NCBI RefSeq assembly: GCF_024764775.1
Contig: NZ_JALIGC010000040.1
Coordinates: forward strand, 744,001 to 808,000
DNA: 64,000 nt
Origin: Scandinavium manionii
GTDB lineage: Bacteria > Pseudomonadota > Gammaproteobacteria > Enterobacterales > Enterobacteriaceae
Direction: 5' to 3'
Shown here: in pieces, positions 8,270 to 17,134 of the stretch
How the letters are laid out: each line of letters begins with the position of its first letter
How positions within the stretch are numbered: position 1 is the stretch's first letter
Notes under the pieces: model-generated
Database searches by the model: none
Told to the model about the DNA's origin: nothing
Seen by the model: the letters and a program-made list of their open reading frames with translations, nothing else
Translations under genes and position numbers: made by a program

Positions 8270-9586
8270 ATGAAAAAGCTCAAAATTGTCACCATCGGCG
8301 GTGGCTCAAGCTATACCCCGGAACTGATCGACGGCTTTATCAAACGTTACGATGAACTTCCGGTCACCGATTACTATCTGCTGGACATCGAAGAAGGCAA
8401 AGAGAAGCTGGAGATTGTCGGCAAGCTGGCGCAGCGCATGGTGAAAGAAGCCGGGGTTCCGATGAACATTCATCTGTCCCTCGACCGCGCCGAAGCGCTG
8501 AAAGACGCCGATTTCGTCACGACCCAGCTGCGCGTCGGTTTTCTCGATGCACGCATCAACGATGAAAAAATCCCGTTGAAATACGGTGTGCTGGGCCAGG
8601 AAACCACCGGCCCAGGCGGGTTTATGAAAGCCCAGCGTACGATCCCGGTGCTGCTGGATATCTGCCGGGACATGGAAAAATATTGTCCTGACGCGTGGCT
8701 GATTAACTTCACCAACCCGGCTGGGATCGTCACCGAAGCCATCACCCGCCATTCGAACATCAAGAGCATCGGGATTTGCAGCGGCGCCAATAGCATGCTG
8801 ATGGATATCGCCAAAGCCTATGAGGTCGAAAAGAAGGACGTTTACGCCCGTATCATGGGCCTGAATCACCTGATTTTCGCCGACCAGATTTTCATTAAAG
8901 GCGAAGATTACACCGATGATTTCATGGCAAAACTGGCGCAGGGCAGCGCCAGCAACTCGCTGAAAAATATTCCGGACATCGGCTTCTCCTCGCGCTTTGC
9001 CAAAGCGTTACACATGTACCCGATTTCCTATCTGAAGTACTTCTTCCTGACCCGTGAAATGGTTGAGGCGGCGCAGAAAGATGCCAGTACCAAAGGCACC
9101 CGCGGTGAGCAAACCCGCGAGATTGAGCATCGCCTGTTTGAGCTTTATCAGGATGAGCACCTTTCCCATAAACCGAAAGAGCTGGAAAAACGCGGCGGCG
9201 CCTGGTATTCGGATACCGCCTGCTCGATTATCAGTTCGATTTTTAACGACAAAAAAGAGATCCACGTGGTGAATACCGTCAACAACGGCGCGACACCGGA
9301 TCTGCCGGATCACGTGACGCTAGAAACCAACGCGGTCATCGATCGTCACGGTGCGCACCCGCTGGCGTACGGACGGATACCTGTCAAAATTCGCGGTCTG
9401 CTCCAGAGCGTGAAAGCCTATGAAGAACTGACCGTCGAAGCCGCAGTCACCGGTGATTACAGCACTGCGCTAATGGCGCTGACCATTAACCCGCTGGTAC
9501 CGTCAGCAACACTTGCCGAGAAAATTCTCGATGAATATCTGGAAGTGAATCAGCGCTATTTACCGCAATATCAGGCTAAATGCTAA
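8270..9586 (+). CDS. 6-phospho-beta-glucosidase, glycoside hydrolase family 4
   Basis: NAD- and divalent-metal-dependent GH4 enzyme of 438 residues, related to E. coli ChbF. It hydrolyses phosphorylated disaccharides by an oxidation-elimination route. The NAD site is at the N-terminus (TIGGGSSYTPEL, residues 8-19). GQETTGPGGF covers 109-118 and NFTNPAGIVTEA covers 146-157. The likely metal ligands are Cys170 (GICSG) and His200 (LNHLIF). It starts 12 bases after the EIIC stop, so the two are co-transcribed. By context it cleaves the sugar phosphate delivered by the EIIC; whether this is a cellobiose-type or an amino-sugar-containing substrate is not known. Confidence 0.9.
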   Translation: MKKLKIVTIGGGSSYTPELIDGFIKRYDELPVTDYYLLDIEEGKEKLEIVGKLAQRMVKEAGVPMNIHLSLDRAEALKDADFVTTQLRVGFLDARINDEKIPLKYGVLGQETTGPGGFMKAQRTIPVLLDICRDMEKYCPDAWLINFTNPAGIVTEAITRHSNIKSIGICSGANSMLMDIAKAYEVEKKDVYARIMGLNHLIFADQIFIKGEDYTDDFMAKLAQGSASNSLKNIPDIGFSSRFAKALHMYPISYLKYFFLTREMVEAAQKDASTKGTRGEQTREIEHRLFELYQDEHLSHKPKELEKRGGAWYSDTACSIISSIFNDKKEIHVVNTVNNGATPDLPDHVTLETNAVIDRHGAHPLAYGRIPVKIRGLLQSVKAYEELTVEAAVTGDYSTALMALTINPLVPSATLAEKILDEYLEVNQRYLPQYQAKC

Positions 9587-9595
9587 GGAATCGCC

Positions 9596-10318
9596 ATGAA
9601 AACACACATTTCCCCGGACTACTCGCAGCTGTGCCAGGCGGTCGCGCAAAACGTGATTCACTGCGTGAATGCCAAACCCGACGCGCTCATCTGTATCGCG
9701 GGCGGTGACACACCGCTGGGCGTCTTTGCCGCACTGGTCGAGGCGCAAAAGCAGGGCCGCGTGGACTTTTCCCGTACGCAGTTTCTCGGGCTGGATGAAT
9801 GGCTCGGTCTTGGCAAGGCGGACAAAGGCAGCTGCCGCGAAATGGTCTGGCATCATTTCTTCGACAAGTTGACGCTGCGGGATGAGCAAATCTGCTTCTT
9901 CGATGGGCTCACCGCCAACCCGCAGACAGAGTGCCAGCGCGTGGATGGCTATATTGAGCAGCATGGGCCCATTGACTGTATCGTGCTCGGTATAGGAATG
10001 AATGGGCACATTGGCTTTAACGAGCCGGGCGTTTCACTGGACAACACCTGTCACGTTGTGACGCTGGACGCGATAACACAGGCGGTATCAGTGAAGTATT
10101 TCGACACCCCACGCGAGATAAAACAGGGTATTTCACTTGGGCTGAAAACCATTCTGGCGGCGAAAAATATTGTGGTGATGGCAAGTGGTGAGAAGAAAGC
10201 GGCCATTGTGGCGCAGACTGTGAATCACCCGGCGAGTCGCGATATTCCGTCGACGCTGGTCAAAACGGTGCCACAGGCGAGTTTGTATGTCGATAACGCG
10301 GCAGCCAGCGCACTGTAG
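9596..10318 (+). CDS. Glucosamine-6-phosphate deaminase-like protein (NagB family)
   Basis: Protein of 240 residues with the NagB/6-phosphogluconolactonase fold, predicted to convert glucosamine-6-phosphate to fructose-6-phosphate and ammonia. The phosphate loop is IAGGDTPLG (34-42) and LGLDEWLG (64-71) holds the catalytic Asp67. LGIGMNGHIGFNEPG (131-145) holds the ring-opening His138 and Glu143. Residue 136 is Asn where E. coli NagB has Asp141; as I recall, Bacillus NagB proteins also have Asn there, so this need not mean inactivity. It starts nine bases after the GH4 stop. Its presence suggests that the cluster's sugar contains glucosamine. Confidence 0.85.
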   Translation: MKTHISPDYSQLCQAVAQNVIHCVNAKPDALICIAGGDTPLGVFAALVEAQKQGRVDFSRTQFLGLDEWLGLGKADKGSCREMVWHHFFDKLTLRDEQICFFDGLTANPQTECQRVDGYIEQHGPIDCIVLGIGMNGHIGFNEPGVSLDNTCHVVTLDAITQAVSVKYFDTPREIKQGISLGLKTILAAKNIVVMASGEKKAAIVAQTVNHPASRDIPSTLVKTVPQASLYVDNAAASAL

Positions 10319-10347
10319 CGGACATCTGGCAGGTACTTTCGCGCCTG

Positions 10348-11082
10348 CTAGCGTTCGATGCGCAGGTTTTTGACCCGGAAGATATCAGCGCGGTTATAGC
10401 TGATGGAGTAGTTAAACGCCGTTTTGTCGACAAGGCGCGTCACTTCGGTAATTTTCAGCATCGGCTGGCCGCTGGCAATATTGAGCAGCGGTGCCAGCCC
10501 ATCGTCAAACAACGCGGCTTCGATAATGGAGTCGGCGTCTTTGATTTTCTTTCCGGTGTACTCTTCGATATAGCCATACAGCGAGCCTTCCTTGAGGATC
10601 TCCTCAGGAATGGCGTCGATAACACTTTGCGGGATATTACTGTCTTCCACCAGCACCGGATTGCCGTCGAGCAATCGGATACGACGGATAAACCAGACGT
10701 TGTCGCCGGGAGAGATTTCAAGATGCTGCGCCAGGGTGGCATCAGCCTGAATGACATTGAACGCTAACAGCTGACTGCTGACCTTTACTCGCCCCTGAAA
10801 TTCGCGGGAAAAGCCGAGGATGCTGTCGCTGGTTTCGTTATTCAAAAGGTAGACGTTGGTGGCGCTGTTTTTCAGCACGAACATCCCTTTGCCGTGAATG
10901 CGCTCGATAAACCCTTCCTGAACCAGGTTATCCATCGCTTTCTGCACCGTTACGCGGGTCACGCCGTATAGGCCTGCCAGTTCACGCTCGGAGGGAATGC
11001 TTTCACCTTTTTTATAGCGTTGATTAAGAATATCGCCCTTAATGCGTTCCTTAATCTCAATATACTTGTGCACCTTTTGCAT
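10348..11082 (-). CDS. GntR-family (HutC/UTRA) transcriptional regulator of the PTS cluster
   Basis: Regulator of 244 residues. An N-terminal winged helix-turn-helix (about 10-75, with GESIPSERELAGLYGVTRVT) is followed by a UTRA ligand-binding domain (about 95-240). The start MQKVHKYIEI follows a GAGGTCAGC site; the frame stays open upstream but there runs through a REP-like palindrome. It converges on the deaminase gene with a 29-base gap. NagR/DasR-type UTRA regulators sense amino-sugar phosphates, which fits the deaminase and the operator at 6909-6922. The ligand and target are inferred. Confidence 0.88.
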   Translation of the reverse strand: MQKVHKYIEIKERIKGDILNQRYKKGESIPSERELAGLYGVTRVTVQKAMDNLVQEGFIERIHGKGMFVLKNSATNVYLLNNETSDSILGFSREFQGRVKVSSQLLAFNVIQADATLAQHLEISPGDNVWFIRRIRLLDGNPVLVEDSNIPQSVIDAIPEEILKEGSLYGYIEEYTGKKIKDADSIIEAALFDDGLAPLLNIASGQPMLKITEVTRLVDKTAFNYSISYNRADIFRVKNLRIER

Positions 11083-11098
11083 GCTGACCTCAGACAAA

Positions 11099-11165
11099 TG
11101 CCGGATGGCGCGGTGCTTACCAGGCCTACATTTCCACGTAGGCCTGGCAAACAGCATGCCGCTGG
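11099..11165. repeat. REP-like palindromic element
   Basis: The sequence opens with GCCGGATGGCG, the typical head of enterobacterial REP units. It contains a ten-base inverted repeat CCAGGCCTAC / GTAGGCCTGG (11120-11129 and 11138-11147) around an eight-base loop. It sits between the start of the GntR gene and the 3' end of thiI. Confidence 0.6.
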
Positions 11166-11174
11166 GCTGTCACT

Positions 11175-12623
11175 CTACGGGCGATAGACCTTCACGTTAA
11201 CAAAGCCCTGCTCGCGCAGATACAGCGCCTGCAGACGGCTCATGACACCGCGATCGCACCACAGCAAATACGTTCTGCTCTGGTCGAGGTCACCAAACTG
11301 GGTGCTGAGTTTGTAGAACGGCAGCGACCCCACTTCCACGCCTTCTAGCTTCAGTGGTTTGTCGTCCTGCTCATCGATAGAACGAATATCGAGCACCACG
11401 TCGGTGGCGGCAAACTCAGTGACGGTTTCAACTTCAACCACTTCCTGTTGAGTCTGCTGCGCAATCTCGCGAATATCGACGTTGTTGGCTTCCGCCACCA
11501 CTTTGTCGAGGATCGCGAAATCGAAGTTCTGCTCTTCCGCTTCGATTTTTGCCTTCACCGCTTTCACGGTCGGGCTCTTCGAAATCACGCCGCAGTATTC
11601 CGGCATGGTACGGGCAAAATCTTCAGTACCGATTTCACGCGCCAGATCGATGATGTGTTCTTTGTCGTGAGAAATCAGCGGACGCAGAATCAAGGTATCG
11701 GACACGTTGTCGATCAGACGCAGGTTGGTCAGGGTCTGGCTGGAGACCTGGCCCAGCGCTTCGCCTGTGACCAGCGCCTGCACGCCGTAGCGTTCAGCAA
11801 CCTGAGACGCAGCACGCATCATCATACGTTTAAGCACCACGCCCATCTGGCCGTCGTCGACTTTTTCGAGGATTTCGCCCACCACAGGTTCGAAGTTGAT
11901 CGCCACGAAGCGTACGCGGTGTGAACTGCCGAAGCGGTTCCACAGATAATGCGCCACCTGACGTACGCCGATTTCATGCGCCGCGCCGCCCAGGTTGAAG
12001 AAGCAGTAGTGCACGCGACAGCCGCGACGGATCAACATATAGCTGGACACGCCGGAGTCGAAGCCGCCGGAAATCAGCGACAGCACGTCTTCCTGAGTAC
12101 CAATCGGGAAACCACCGATACCTTCGTAGCGGCCTTTAACCAGCAGCAGACGGTCGTTATCAATTTCCAGATTAACCGTGACATCCGGTTTGGTCAGCTT
12201 CACGCGCGCGGTTTCGATGTGCTGATTCAGCCCGCCGCCCACGTAGCGCTCTACCTCAATAGAGGTGAAGTCATGCTTACCACGACGTTTCACGCGCACG
12301 CAGAAAGATTTACCTTCCAGCGTTTCGCGCCACAGTGGCAGCGTCTGCTCGAAGATATCGTGCAGTGAAGTGAAAGGCACATCTTCCACTTCCAGAATAT
12401 GGTGGATGCCGGGAATACGAGTCAGCGCATCGCGAATAATCGGACGCTGATCTTCGTCTTTAGCGCGAACTTCAATGTGATCCCAATGACGAACAACGGC
12501 AAGGGTTTCGTCGTACTGCTTGAGTACGTTACGGATATTCCCGGTCAGAATTTTTATAAAGCGCAACCGCACAGATTGGCTTTTGATGGTAATTTCCGGG
12601 AACAATTTAATGATAAACTTCAT
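11175..12623 (-). CDS. thiI: tRNA 4-thiouridine synthase / sulfurtransferase ThiI
   Basis: 482 residues, the E. coli length. A THUMP domain at the N-terminus binds tRNA. A PP-loop adenylation site follows (SGGFDSGVSSY, about 180-190), and the C-terminus is a rhodanese-like domain with the sulfur-carrying Cys456 in LLWCDRG. Cys344 is visible in PEYCGV. It makes s4U at tRNA position 8 and supplies sulfur for thiamine thiazole synthesis. The start MKFIIKLFPEI was chosen by homology; an upstream ATG at 12683 would add 20 unrelated residues. It is divergent from xseB. Confidence 0.96.
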   Translation of the reverse strand: MKFIIKLFPEITIKSQSVRLRFIKILTGNIRNVLKQYDETLAVVRHWDHIEVRAKDEDQRPIIRDALTRIPGIHHILEVEDVPFTSLHDIFEQTLPLWRETLEGKSFCVRVKRRGKHDFTSIEVERYVGGGLNQHIETARVKLTKPDVTVNLEIDNDRLLLVKGRYEGIGGFPIGTQEDVLSLISGGFDSGVSSYMLIRRGCRVHYCFFNLGGAAHEIGVRQVAHYLWNRFGSSHRVRFVAINFEPVVGEILEKVDDGQMGVVLKRMMMRAASQVAERYGVQALVTGEALGQVSSQTLTNLRLIDNVSDTLILRPLISHDKEHIIDLAREIGTEDFARTMPEYCGVISKSPTVKAVKAKIEAEEQNFDFAILDKVVAEANNVDIREIAQQTQQEVVEVETVTEFAATDVVLDIRSIDEQDDKPLKLEGVEVGSLPFYKLSTQFGDLDQSRTYLLWCDRGVMSRLQALYLREQGFVNVKVYRP

Positions 12624-12822
12624 GGCGGCAATGGTTCGTTGGCAAACCCGATTGGGCTTGTGGACAAAAAATACAGCAGCCATGACATCCCGGCTGCATC
12701 CAGGCGCGCAAGTATACCACCATCGCGGTCAACCTGCGCGTTACCATTATGCGTTATTTCATATGCCCGAGGACTTCGCTACCATAGGCGGGTCGCGACA
12801 CAACAAGAGTCAAACATTCACT

Positions 12823-13065
12823 ATGCCAAAGAAAAATGAAGCGCCAGCCACGTTTGAAAGCGCACTGACTGAACTTGAGCAGATTGTTTCCCGTCTCGAA
12901 AACGGTGACTTACCGCTGGAAGACGCCCTGAACGAGTTCGAGCGCGGCGTTCAGCTGGCGCGTCAGGGTCAGGTGAAGCTGCAACAGGCGGAGCAGCGGG
13001 TACAAATCCTGCTCGCCGATAACGAGGAAGCCCCGCTGACCCCTTTCACGCCGGACGCTGAGTAA
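12823..13065 (+). CDS. xseB: Exodeoxyribonuclease VII small subunit
   Basis: 80 residues, the family length, beginning MPKKNEAPATFESAL. It forms a two-helix coiled coil that binds the large subunit XseA, which is encoded elsewhere. It is the first gene of the xseB-ispA-dxs operon, and ispA starts three bases after its stop. The open frame reaches much further upstream, but this ATG gives the correct N-terminus. Confidence 0.95.
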   Translation: MPKKNEAPATFESALTELEQIVSRLENGDLPLEDALNEFERGVQLARQGQVKLQQAEQRVQILLADNEEAPLTPFTPDAE

Positions 13066-13068
13066 ACA

Positions 13069-13968
13069 ATGGATTTCTCGCATCAATTACAAGCCTGCGT
13101 CGAGCGGGCCAATGAAGCGCTGCGTCAGTTTATTGCTCCGCAGCCCTTTCAGAACACTCCGCTGGTTGAAGCCATGCATTATGGTGCACTCTTGGGGGGT
13201 AAACGCCTGCGCCCATTCCTGGTGTACGCCACCGGCGGCATGTTCAACGTGAGTCTTTCCACCCTGGACGCCCCTGCGGCAGCGGTGGAATGCATTCATG
13301 CCTATTCGCTGATCCACGACGATCTGCCGGCGATGGACGATGACGATCTGCGTCGCGGCCAACCGACCTGCCACATCAAATACGGTGAAGCCAATGCCAT
13401 TCTGGCCGGCGACGCCCTACAGACGCTGGCGTTTTCTATACTCAGTGATGCACCGATGCCGGAAGTGTCAGACCGTTTCCGTCTGGCGATGGTGTCAGAG
13501 CTGGCTCAGGCCAGCGGCGTGGCGGGGATGTGCGGCGGACAAGCGCTTGATCTGGACGCAGAAGGTAAGCAGGTTGACTTAGACGCACTTGAGCGTATTC
13601 ATCGCCACAAAACCGGGGCGCTTATCCGCTCTGCCGTTCGCCTGGGTGCGCTGAGCGCTGGTGAGCCGGGCAAAGCGGCCCTGCCGGTGCTGGATAAATA
13701 CGCCGAAAGCATCGGCCTCGCATTCCAGGTGCAAGATGACATTCTGGATGTGGTAGGGGATACTGCGACCCTTGGCAAACGCCAGGGCGCTGACCAGCAG
13801 CTTGGTAAAAGCACCTACCCTGCCCTATTGGGACTTGAGCAAGCCCAACGAAAAGCCCGTGATCTCATTGAAGAAGCCCGCCAGTCATTAACGGTACTGG
13901 CCGCGCAGTCTCTGGACACCACGGCACTGGAAGCGCTAGCGAATTACATTATTCAGCGCGATAAATAA
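13069..13968 (+). CDS. ispA: Farnesyl diphosphate synthase (geranyltranstransferase)
   Basis: 299 residues. It condenses IPP with DMAPP and GPP to make farnesyl diphosphate, the precursor of quinones, undecaprenyl phosphate and heme O. The first Asp-rich motif is DDLPAMDDDDLRRG (about 84-97) and the second is FQVQDDILDVVGD (about 220-232). It lies between xseB and dxs. An ERIC element fills the gap before dxs. Confidence 0.97.
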   Translation: MDFSHQLQACVERANEALRQFIAPQPFQNTPLVEAMHYGALLGGKRLRPFLVYATGGMFNVSLSTLDAPAAAVECIHAYSLIHDDLPAMDDDDLRRGQPTCHIKYGEANAILAGDALQTLAFSILSDAPMPEVSDRFRLAMVSELAQASGVAGMCGGQALDLDAEGKQVDLDALERIHRHKTGALIRSAVRLGALSAGEPGKAALPVLDKYAESIGLAFQVQDDILDVVGDTATLGKRQGADQQLGKSTYPALLGLEQAQRKARDLIEEARQSLTVLAAQSLDTTALEALANYIIQRDK

Positions 13969-13974
13969 ACTACA

Positions 13975-14096
13975 TCCTCTAAATAATTCAGGTTGCAGGA
14001 AGGCGGCAACGCAGTGAATCCTCAGGAGCTTACACGAGTAAGTGACTGGGGTGAACGAGGAAGCCAACGCCCCGGTAGCCTGAAGAATGAAGAGGA
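13975..14096 (+). repeat. ERIC (intergenic repeat unit) element between ispA and dxs
   Basis: About 122 bases carrying the ERIC core: GTGAATCCTCAGGAGCTTAC, then a four-base loop and GTAAGTGACTGGGGTGA. The ends TCCTCT and AGAGGA are inverted repeats. It is close to the full ERIC length of about 127. It lies inside the xseB-ispA-dxs operon, 15 bases before the dxs start, so it will be present in the message. Confidence 0.88.
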
Positions 14097-14111
14097 ACTT
14101 GTGAGTCTCTG

Positions 14112-15974
14112 ATGAGTTTTGATATAGCCAAATACCCGACGCTGGCACTGGTGGAGTCCACTCAGGAATTGCGTCTGTTGCCAAAAGAGAGCCTGCCGAA
14201 GCTCTGCGACGAACTGCGTCGCTACCTGCTCGACAGCGTGAGCCGCTCCAGCGGACACTTTGCCTCCGGGCTTGGCACGGTGGAACTCACCGTGGCGCTG
14301 CATTACGTCTATAACACCCCGTTCGATCAGCTGATCTGGGACGTGGGTCATCAGGCTTATCCACACAAAATTTTGACCGGCCGTCGTGATCGTATTGGCA
14401 CCATTCGCCAGAAAGGTGGGCTGCATCCGTTCCCATGGCGCGGTGAAAGCGAGTACGACGTGCTGAGCGTCGGGCACTCGTCTACCTCCATTTCTGCCGG
14501 GATCGGCATCGCCGTCGCCGCAGAAAAAGAAGCCAAACAACGTCGCACCGTGTGCGTCATCGGCGACGGCGCGATCACCGCCGGAATGGCGTTCGAAGCG
14601 ATGAACCATGCGGGCGATATCAAGCCGGATATGCTGGTTGTCCTCAACGACAACGAAATGTCGATTTCCGAGAACGTCGGCGCGCTGAATAACCATCTGG
14701 CACAGCTGCTGTCCGGTAAGCTCTATTCGTCGCTGCGTGAAGGCGGCAAGAAAGTCTTCTCAGGCGTCCCGCCGATTAAAGAGCTCCTCAAACGCACTGA
14801 AGAGCACATCAAAGGCATGGTGGTTCCGGGCACGCTGTTTGAAGAGCTTGGTTTCAACTATATCGGCCCGCTCGACGGACACGACGTGTTAGGGCTGGTC
14901 AGTACACTGAAAAACATGCGCGACCTGAAAGGCCCGCAGTTCCTGCACATCATGACCAAAAAAGGTCGTGGTTATGAGCCAGCTGAAAAAGATCCCATCA
15001 CCTTCCACGCGGTGCCAAAATTCGATCATACCAGCGGTGTGCTACCGAAAAGCAGCGGTGGCCTGCCGGGTTACTCGAAAATTTTCGGCGACTGGCTGTG
15101 CGAAACCGCGGCAAAAGACAACAAACTGATGGCGGTCACCCCGGCCATGCGTGAAGGCTCCGGGATGGTCGCGTTCTCTAAAAAATACCCTGACCAGTAT
15201 TTTGACGTGGCGATTGCCGAGCAGCATGCGGTGACGTTTGCAGCCGGTCTGGCGATTGGCGGTTATAAGCCGGTGGTGGCGATTTACTCGACCTTCCTGC
15301 AACGCGCTTATGATCAGGTCATTCACGACGTCGCAATCCAGAAATTGCCGGTGCTGTTCGCCATTGACCGCGCGGGCATCGTTGGCGCTGATGGTCAAAC
15401 CCATCAGGGTGCGTTCGACCTCTCCTATCTGCGCTGCATTCCGGAAATGGTCATCATGACCCCGAGCGATGAAAACGAATGCCGCCAGATGCTGTTTACC
15501 GGCTATCACTACAACGATGGCCCGAGCGCCGTTCGCTATCCACGCGGCAGCGGTACCGGTGTCGAGCTGGCCCCCCTGGAAAAACTGCCGCTCGGTAAAG
15601 GCGTCGTCAAACGCCAGGGCGAGAAAATTGCGATTCTCAATTTTGGTACGCTGCTGGCGGATGCCGCCGTGGTGGCCGAAAATCTCAATGCCACACTGGT
15701 CGATATGCGCTTTGTGAAACCGCTGGATGAATCGCTAATTCTGGAGATGGCCGCCCGTCATGAGGTGCTGGTCACGCTGGAAGAAAACGCCATCATGGGC
15801 GGTGCGGGCAGCGGTGTAAATGAAGTGCTGATGGCGCACCGCAAACCGGTACCGGTTCTGAATATTGGCCTGCCGGATGTCTTTATCCCGCAGGGAACGC
15901 AGGAAGAAGCGCGGGCAGATATCGGCCTCGATGCGGCCGGAATAGAAGCAAAAATCACGGCCTGGCTGGCCTGA
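14112..15974 (+). CDS. dxs: 1-deoxy-D-xylulose-5-phosphate synthase
   Basis: 620 residues, the normal length. Thiamine-diphosphate enzyme that joins pyruvate and glyceraldehyde-3-phosphate in the first step of the MEP isoprenoid pathway; DXP also feeds thiamine and pyridoxal synthesis. The ThDP motif begins at GDGAITAGMAFEA (about residue 153). The transketolase-like core has YSTFLQRAYDQV, and the catalytic Glu is in the VAIAEQHAVTFAAG stretch. It is the last gene of its operon, with an ERIC element immediately upstream that may carry or shift the ribosome site. Confidence 0.97.
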   Translation: MSFDIAKYPTLALVESTQELRLLPKESLPKLCDELRRYLLDSVSRSSGHFASGLGTVELTVALHYVYNTPFDQLIWDVGHQAYPHKILTGRRDRIGTIRQKGGLHPFPWRGESEYDVLSVGHSSTSISAGIGIAVAAEKEAKQRRTVCVIGDGAITAGMAFEAMNHAGDIKPDMLVVLNDNEMSISENVGALNNHLAQLLSGKLYSSLREGGKKVFSGVPPIKELLKRTEEHIKGMVVPGTLFEELGFNYIGPLDGHDVLGLVSTLKNMRDLKGPQFLHIMTKKGRGYEPAEKDPITFHAVPKFDHTSGVLPKSSGGLPGYSKIFGDWLCETAAKDNKLMAVTPAMREGSGMVAFSKKYPDQYFDVAIAEQHAVTFAAGLAIGGYKPVVAIYSTFLQRAYDQVIHDVAIQKLPVLFAIDRAGIVGADGQTHQGAFDLSYLRCIPEMVIMTPSDENECRQMLFTGYHYNDGPSAVRYPRGSGTGVELAPLEKLPLGKGVVKRQGEKIAILNFGTLLADAAVVAENLNATLVDMRFVKPLDESLILEMAARHEVLVTLEENAIMGGAGSGVNEVLMAHRKPVPVLNIGLPDVFIPQGTQEEARADIGLDAAGIEAKITAWLA

Positions 15975-16034
15975 TCCTTCCCGCCTTTCCGCTCCTGCTA
16001 TGCTTAACATTATGTTCATCGCAGGAGTGGAAAC

Positions 16035-17009
16035 ATGCAATACAATAAATTGGGAACAACCGACCTCAACGTCTCCCGACTGTGCCTTGGCTGTATGACT
16101 TTTGGCGAACCTGACCGTGGTAATCACGCCTGGACGCTGCCGGAAGAAAGCAGTCGCCCCATCATTAAACACGCCCTTGAAGGCGGGATTAACTTCTTTG
16201 ATACCGCCAACAGCTACTCCGACGGCAGCAGCGAAGAGATCGTCGGCCGTGCGCTGCGTGATTTCGCCCGTCGTGAAGAGGTGGTTGTGGCGACCAAGGT
16301 TTACCATCAAACGGGGGATTTACCGCAGGGGCTTTCCCGGGCGCAAATCCTGCGCTCTATCGACGACAGCCTGACGCGTTTGGGGATGGATTACGTCGAC
16401 CTGCTACAAATCCACCGTTGGGATTACAACACGCCGATTGAAGAGACGCTGGAAGCTCTGAACGACGTGGTTAAGAGCGGAAAGGCGCGTTACATCGGCG
16501 CGTCATCCATGCATGCGTCACAGTTCGCACAGGCGCTGGAACTGCAAAAACAGTACGGCTGGGCGCGGTTCGTCACCATGCAGGATCATTACAATCTGAT
16601 TTATCGCGAAGAAGAGCGCGAGATGCTGCCGCTGTGTTATCAGGAAGGCGTGGCGGTTATCCCGTGGAGTCCGCTGGCGCGCGGTCGTCTGACCCGTCCG
16701 TGGGGTGAAACCACCGCCCGCGTGGTCTCCGATGAGTTTGGTAAAACGCTCTACAGCACCACCGAAGAGAATGACGCACATATTGCGCAACGGCTGGCGA
16801 ACATTTCGGATGAGCTGGATGTGACGCGCGCGCAGGTGGCGCTGGCGTGGCTGTTAAGCAAACCCGGCGTGGCGGCACCCATTATCGGTACATCGCGGGA
16901 AGAACAGCTCGAAGAGTTACTGCATGCGGTGGATATCACCCTGAAGCCGGAGCAGATTGCCGAACTGGAAACGCCGTATCAGCCCCATCCGGTGGTGGGA
17001 TTTAAATAG
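16035..17009 (+). CDS. yajO: Aldo/keto reductase YajO
   Basis: NADPH-dependent aldo-keto reductase of 324 residues, as in E. coli. The catalytic tetrad is visible: Asp and Tyr in FFDTANSYSDG, Lys in VVATKVYH and His in LQIHRWDY. A GCAGGAGTGG ribosome site precedes the ATG. It sits 60 bases after dxs and points the same way. YajO has been linked to xylose reduction and to DXP/thiamine supply, but its natural substrate is uncertain. Confidence 0.93.
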   Translation: MQYNKLGTTDLNVSRLCLGCMTFGEPDRGNHAWTLPEESSRPIIKHALEGGINFFDTANSYSDGSSEEIVGRALRDFARREEVVVATKVYHQTGDLPQGLSRAQILRSIDDSLTRLGMDYVDLLQIHRWDYNTPIEETLEALNDVVKSGKARYIGASSMHASQFAQALELQKQYGWARFVTMQDHYNLIYREEEREMLPLCYQEGVAVIPWSPLARGRLTRPWGETTARVVSDEFGKTLYSTTEENDAHIAQRLANISDELDVTRAQVALAWLLSKPGVAAPIIGTSREEQLEELLHAVDITLKPEQIAELETPYQPHPVVGFK

Positions 17010-17052
17010 TTGTTCCTGGCGGAGTTCCACTATTTTTTAGTTCAGATGTTTT

Positions 17053-17109
17053 GTTCCGTTCACCAAATGTTCAGCAGGTTCTACAATCCTTGCAGAACGT
17101 GAACGGAAC
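17053..17109. repeat. Inverted repeat between convergent yajO and pgpA
   Basis: A perfect 11-base inverted repeat, GTTCCGTTCAC at 17053-17063 and GTGAACGGAAC at 17099-17109, encloses 35 bases. It lies in the tail-to-tail gap and could form a long hairpin at the ends of both messages, though there is no strong T-tail. Confidence 0.55.
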
Positions 17110-17134
17110 CGTTCCACCGTTTCCGGACGATGTC

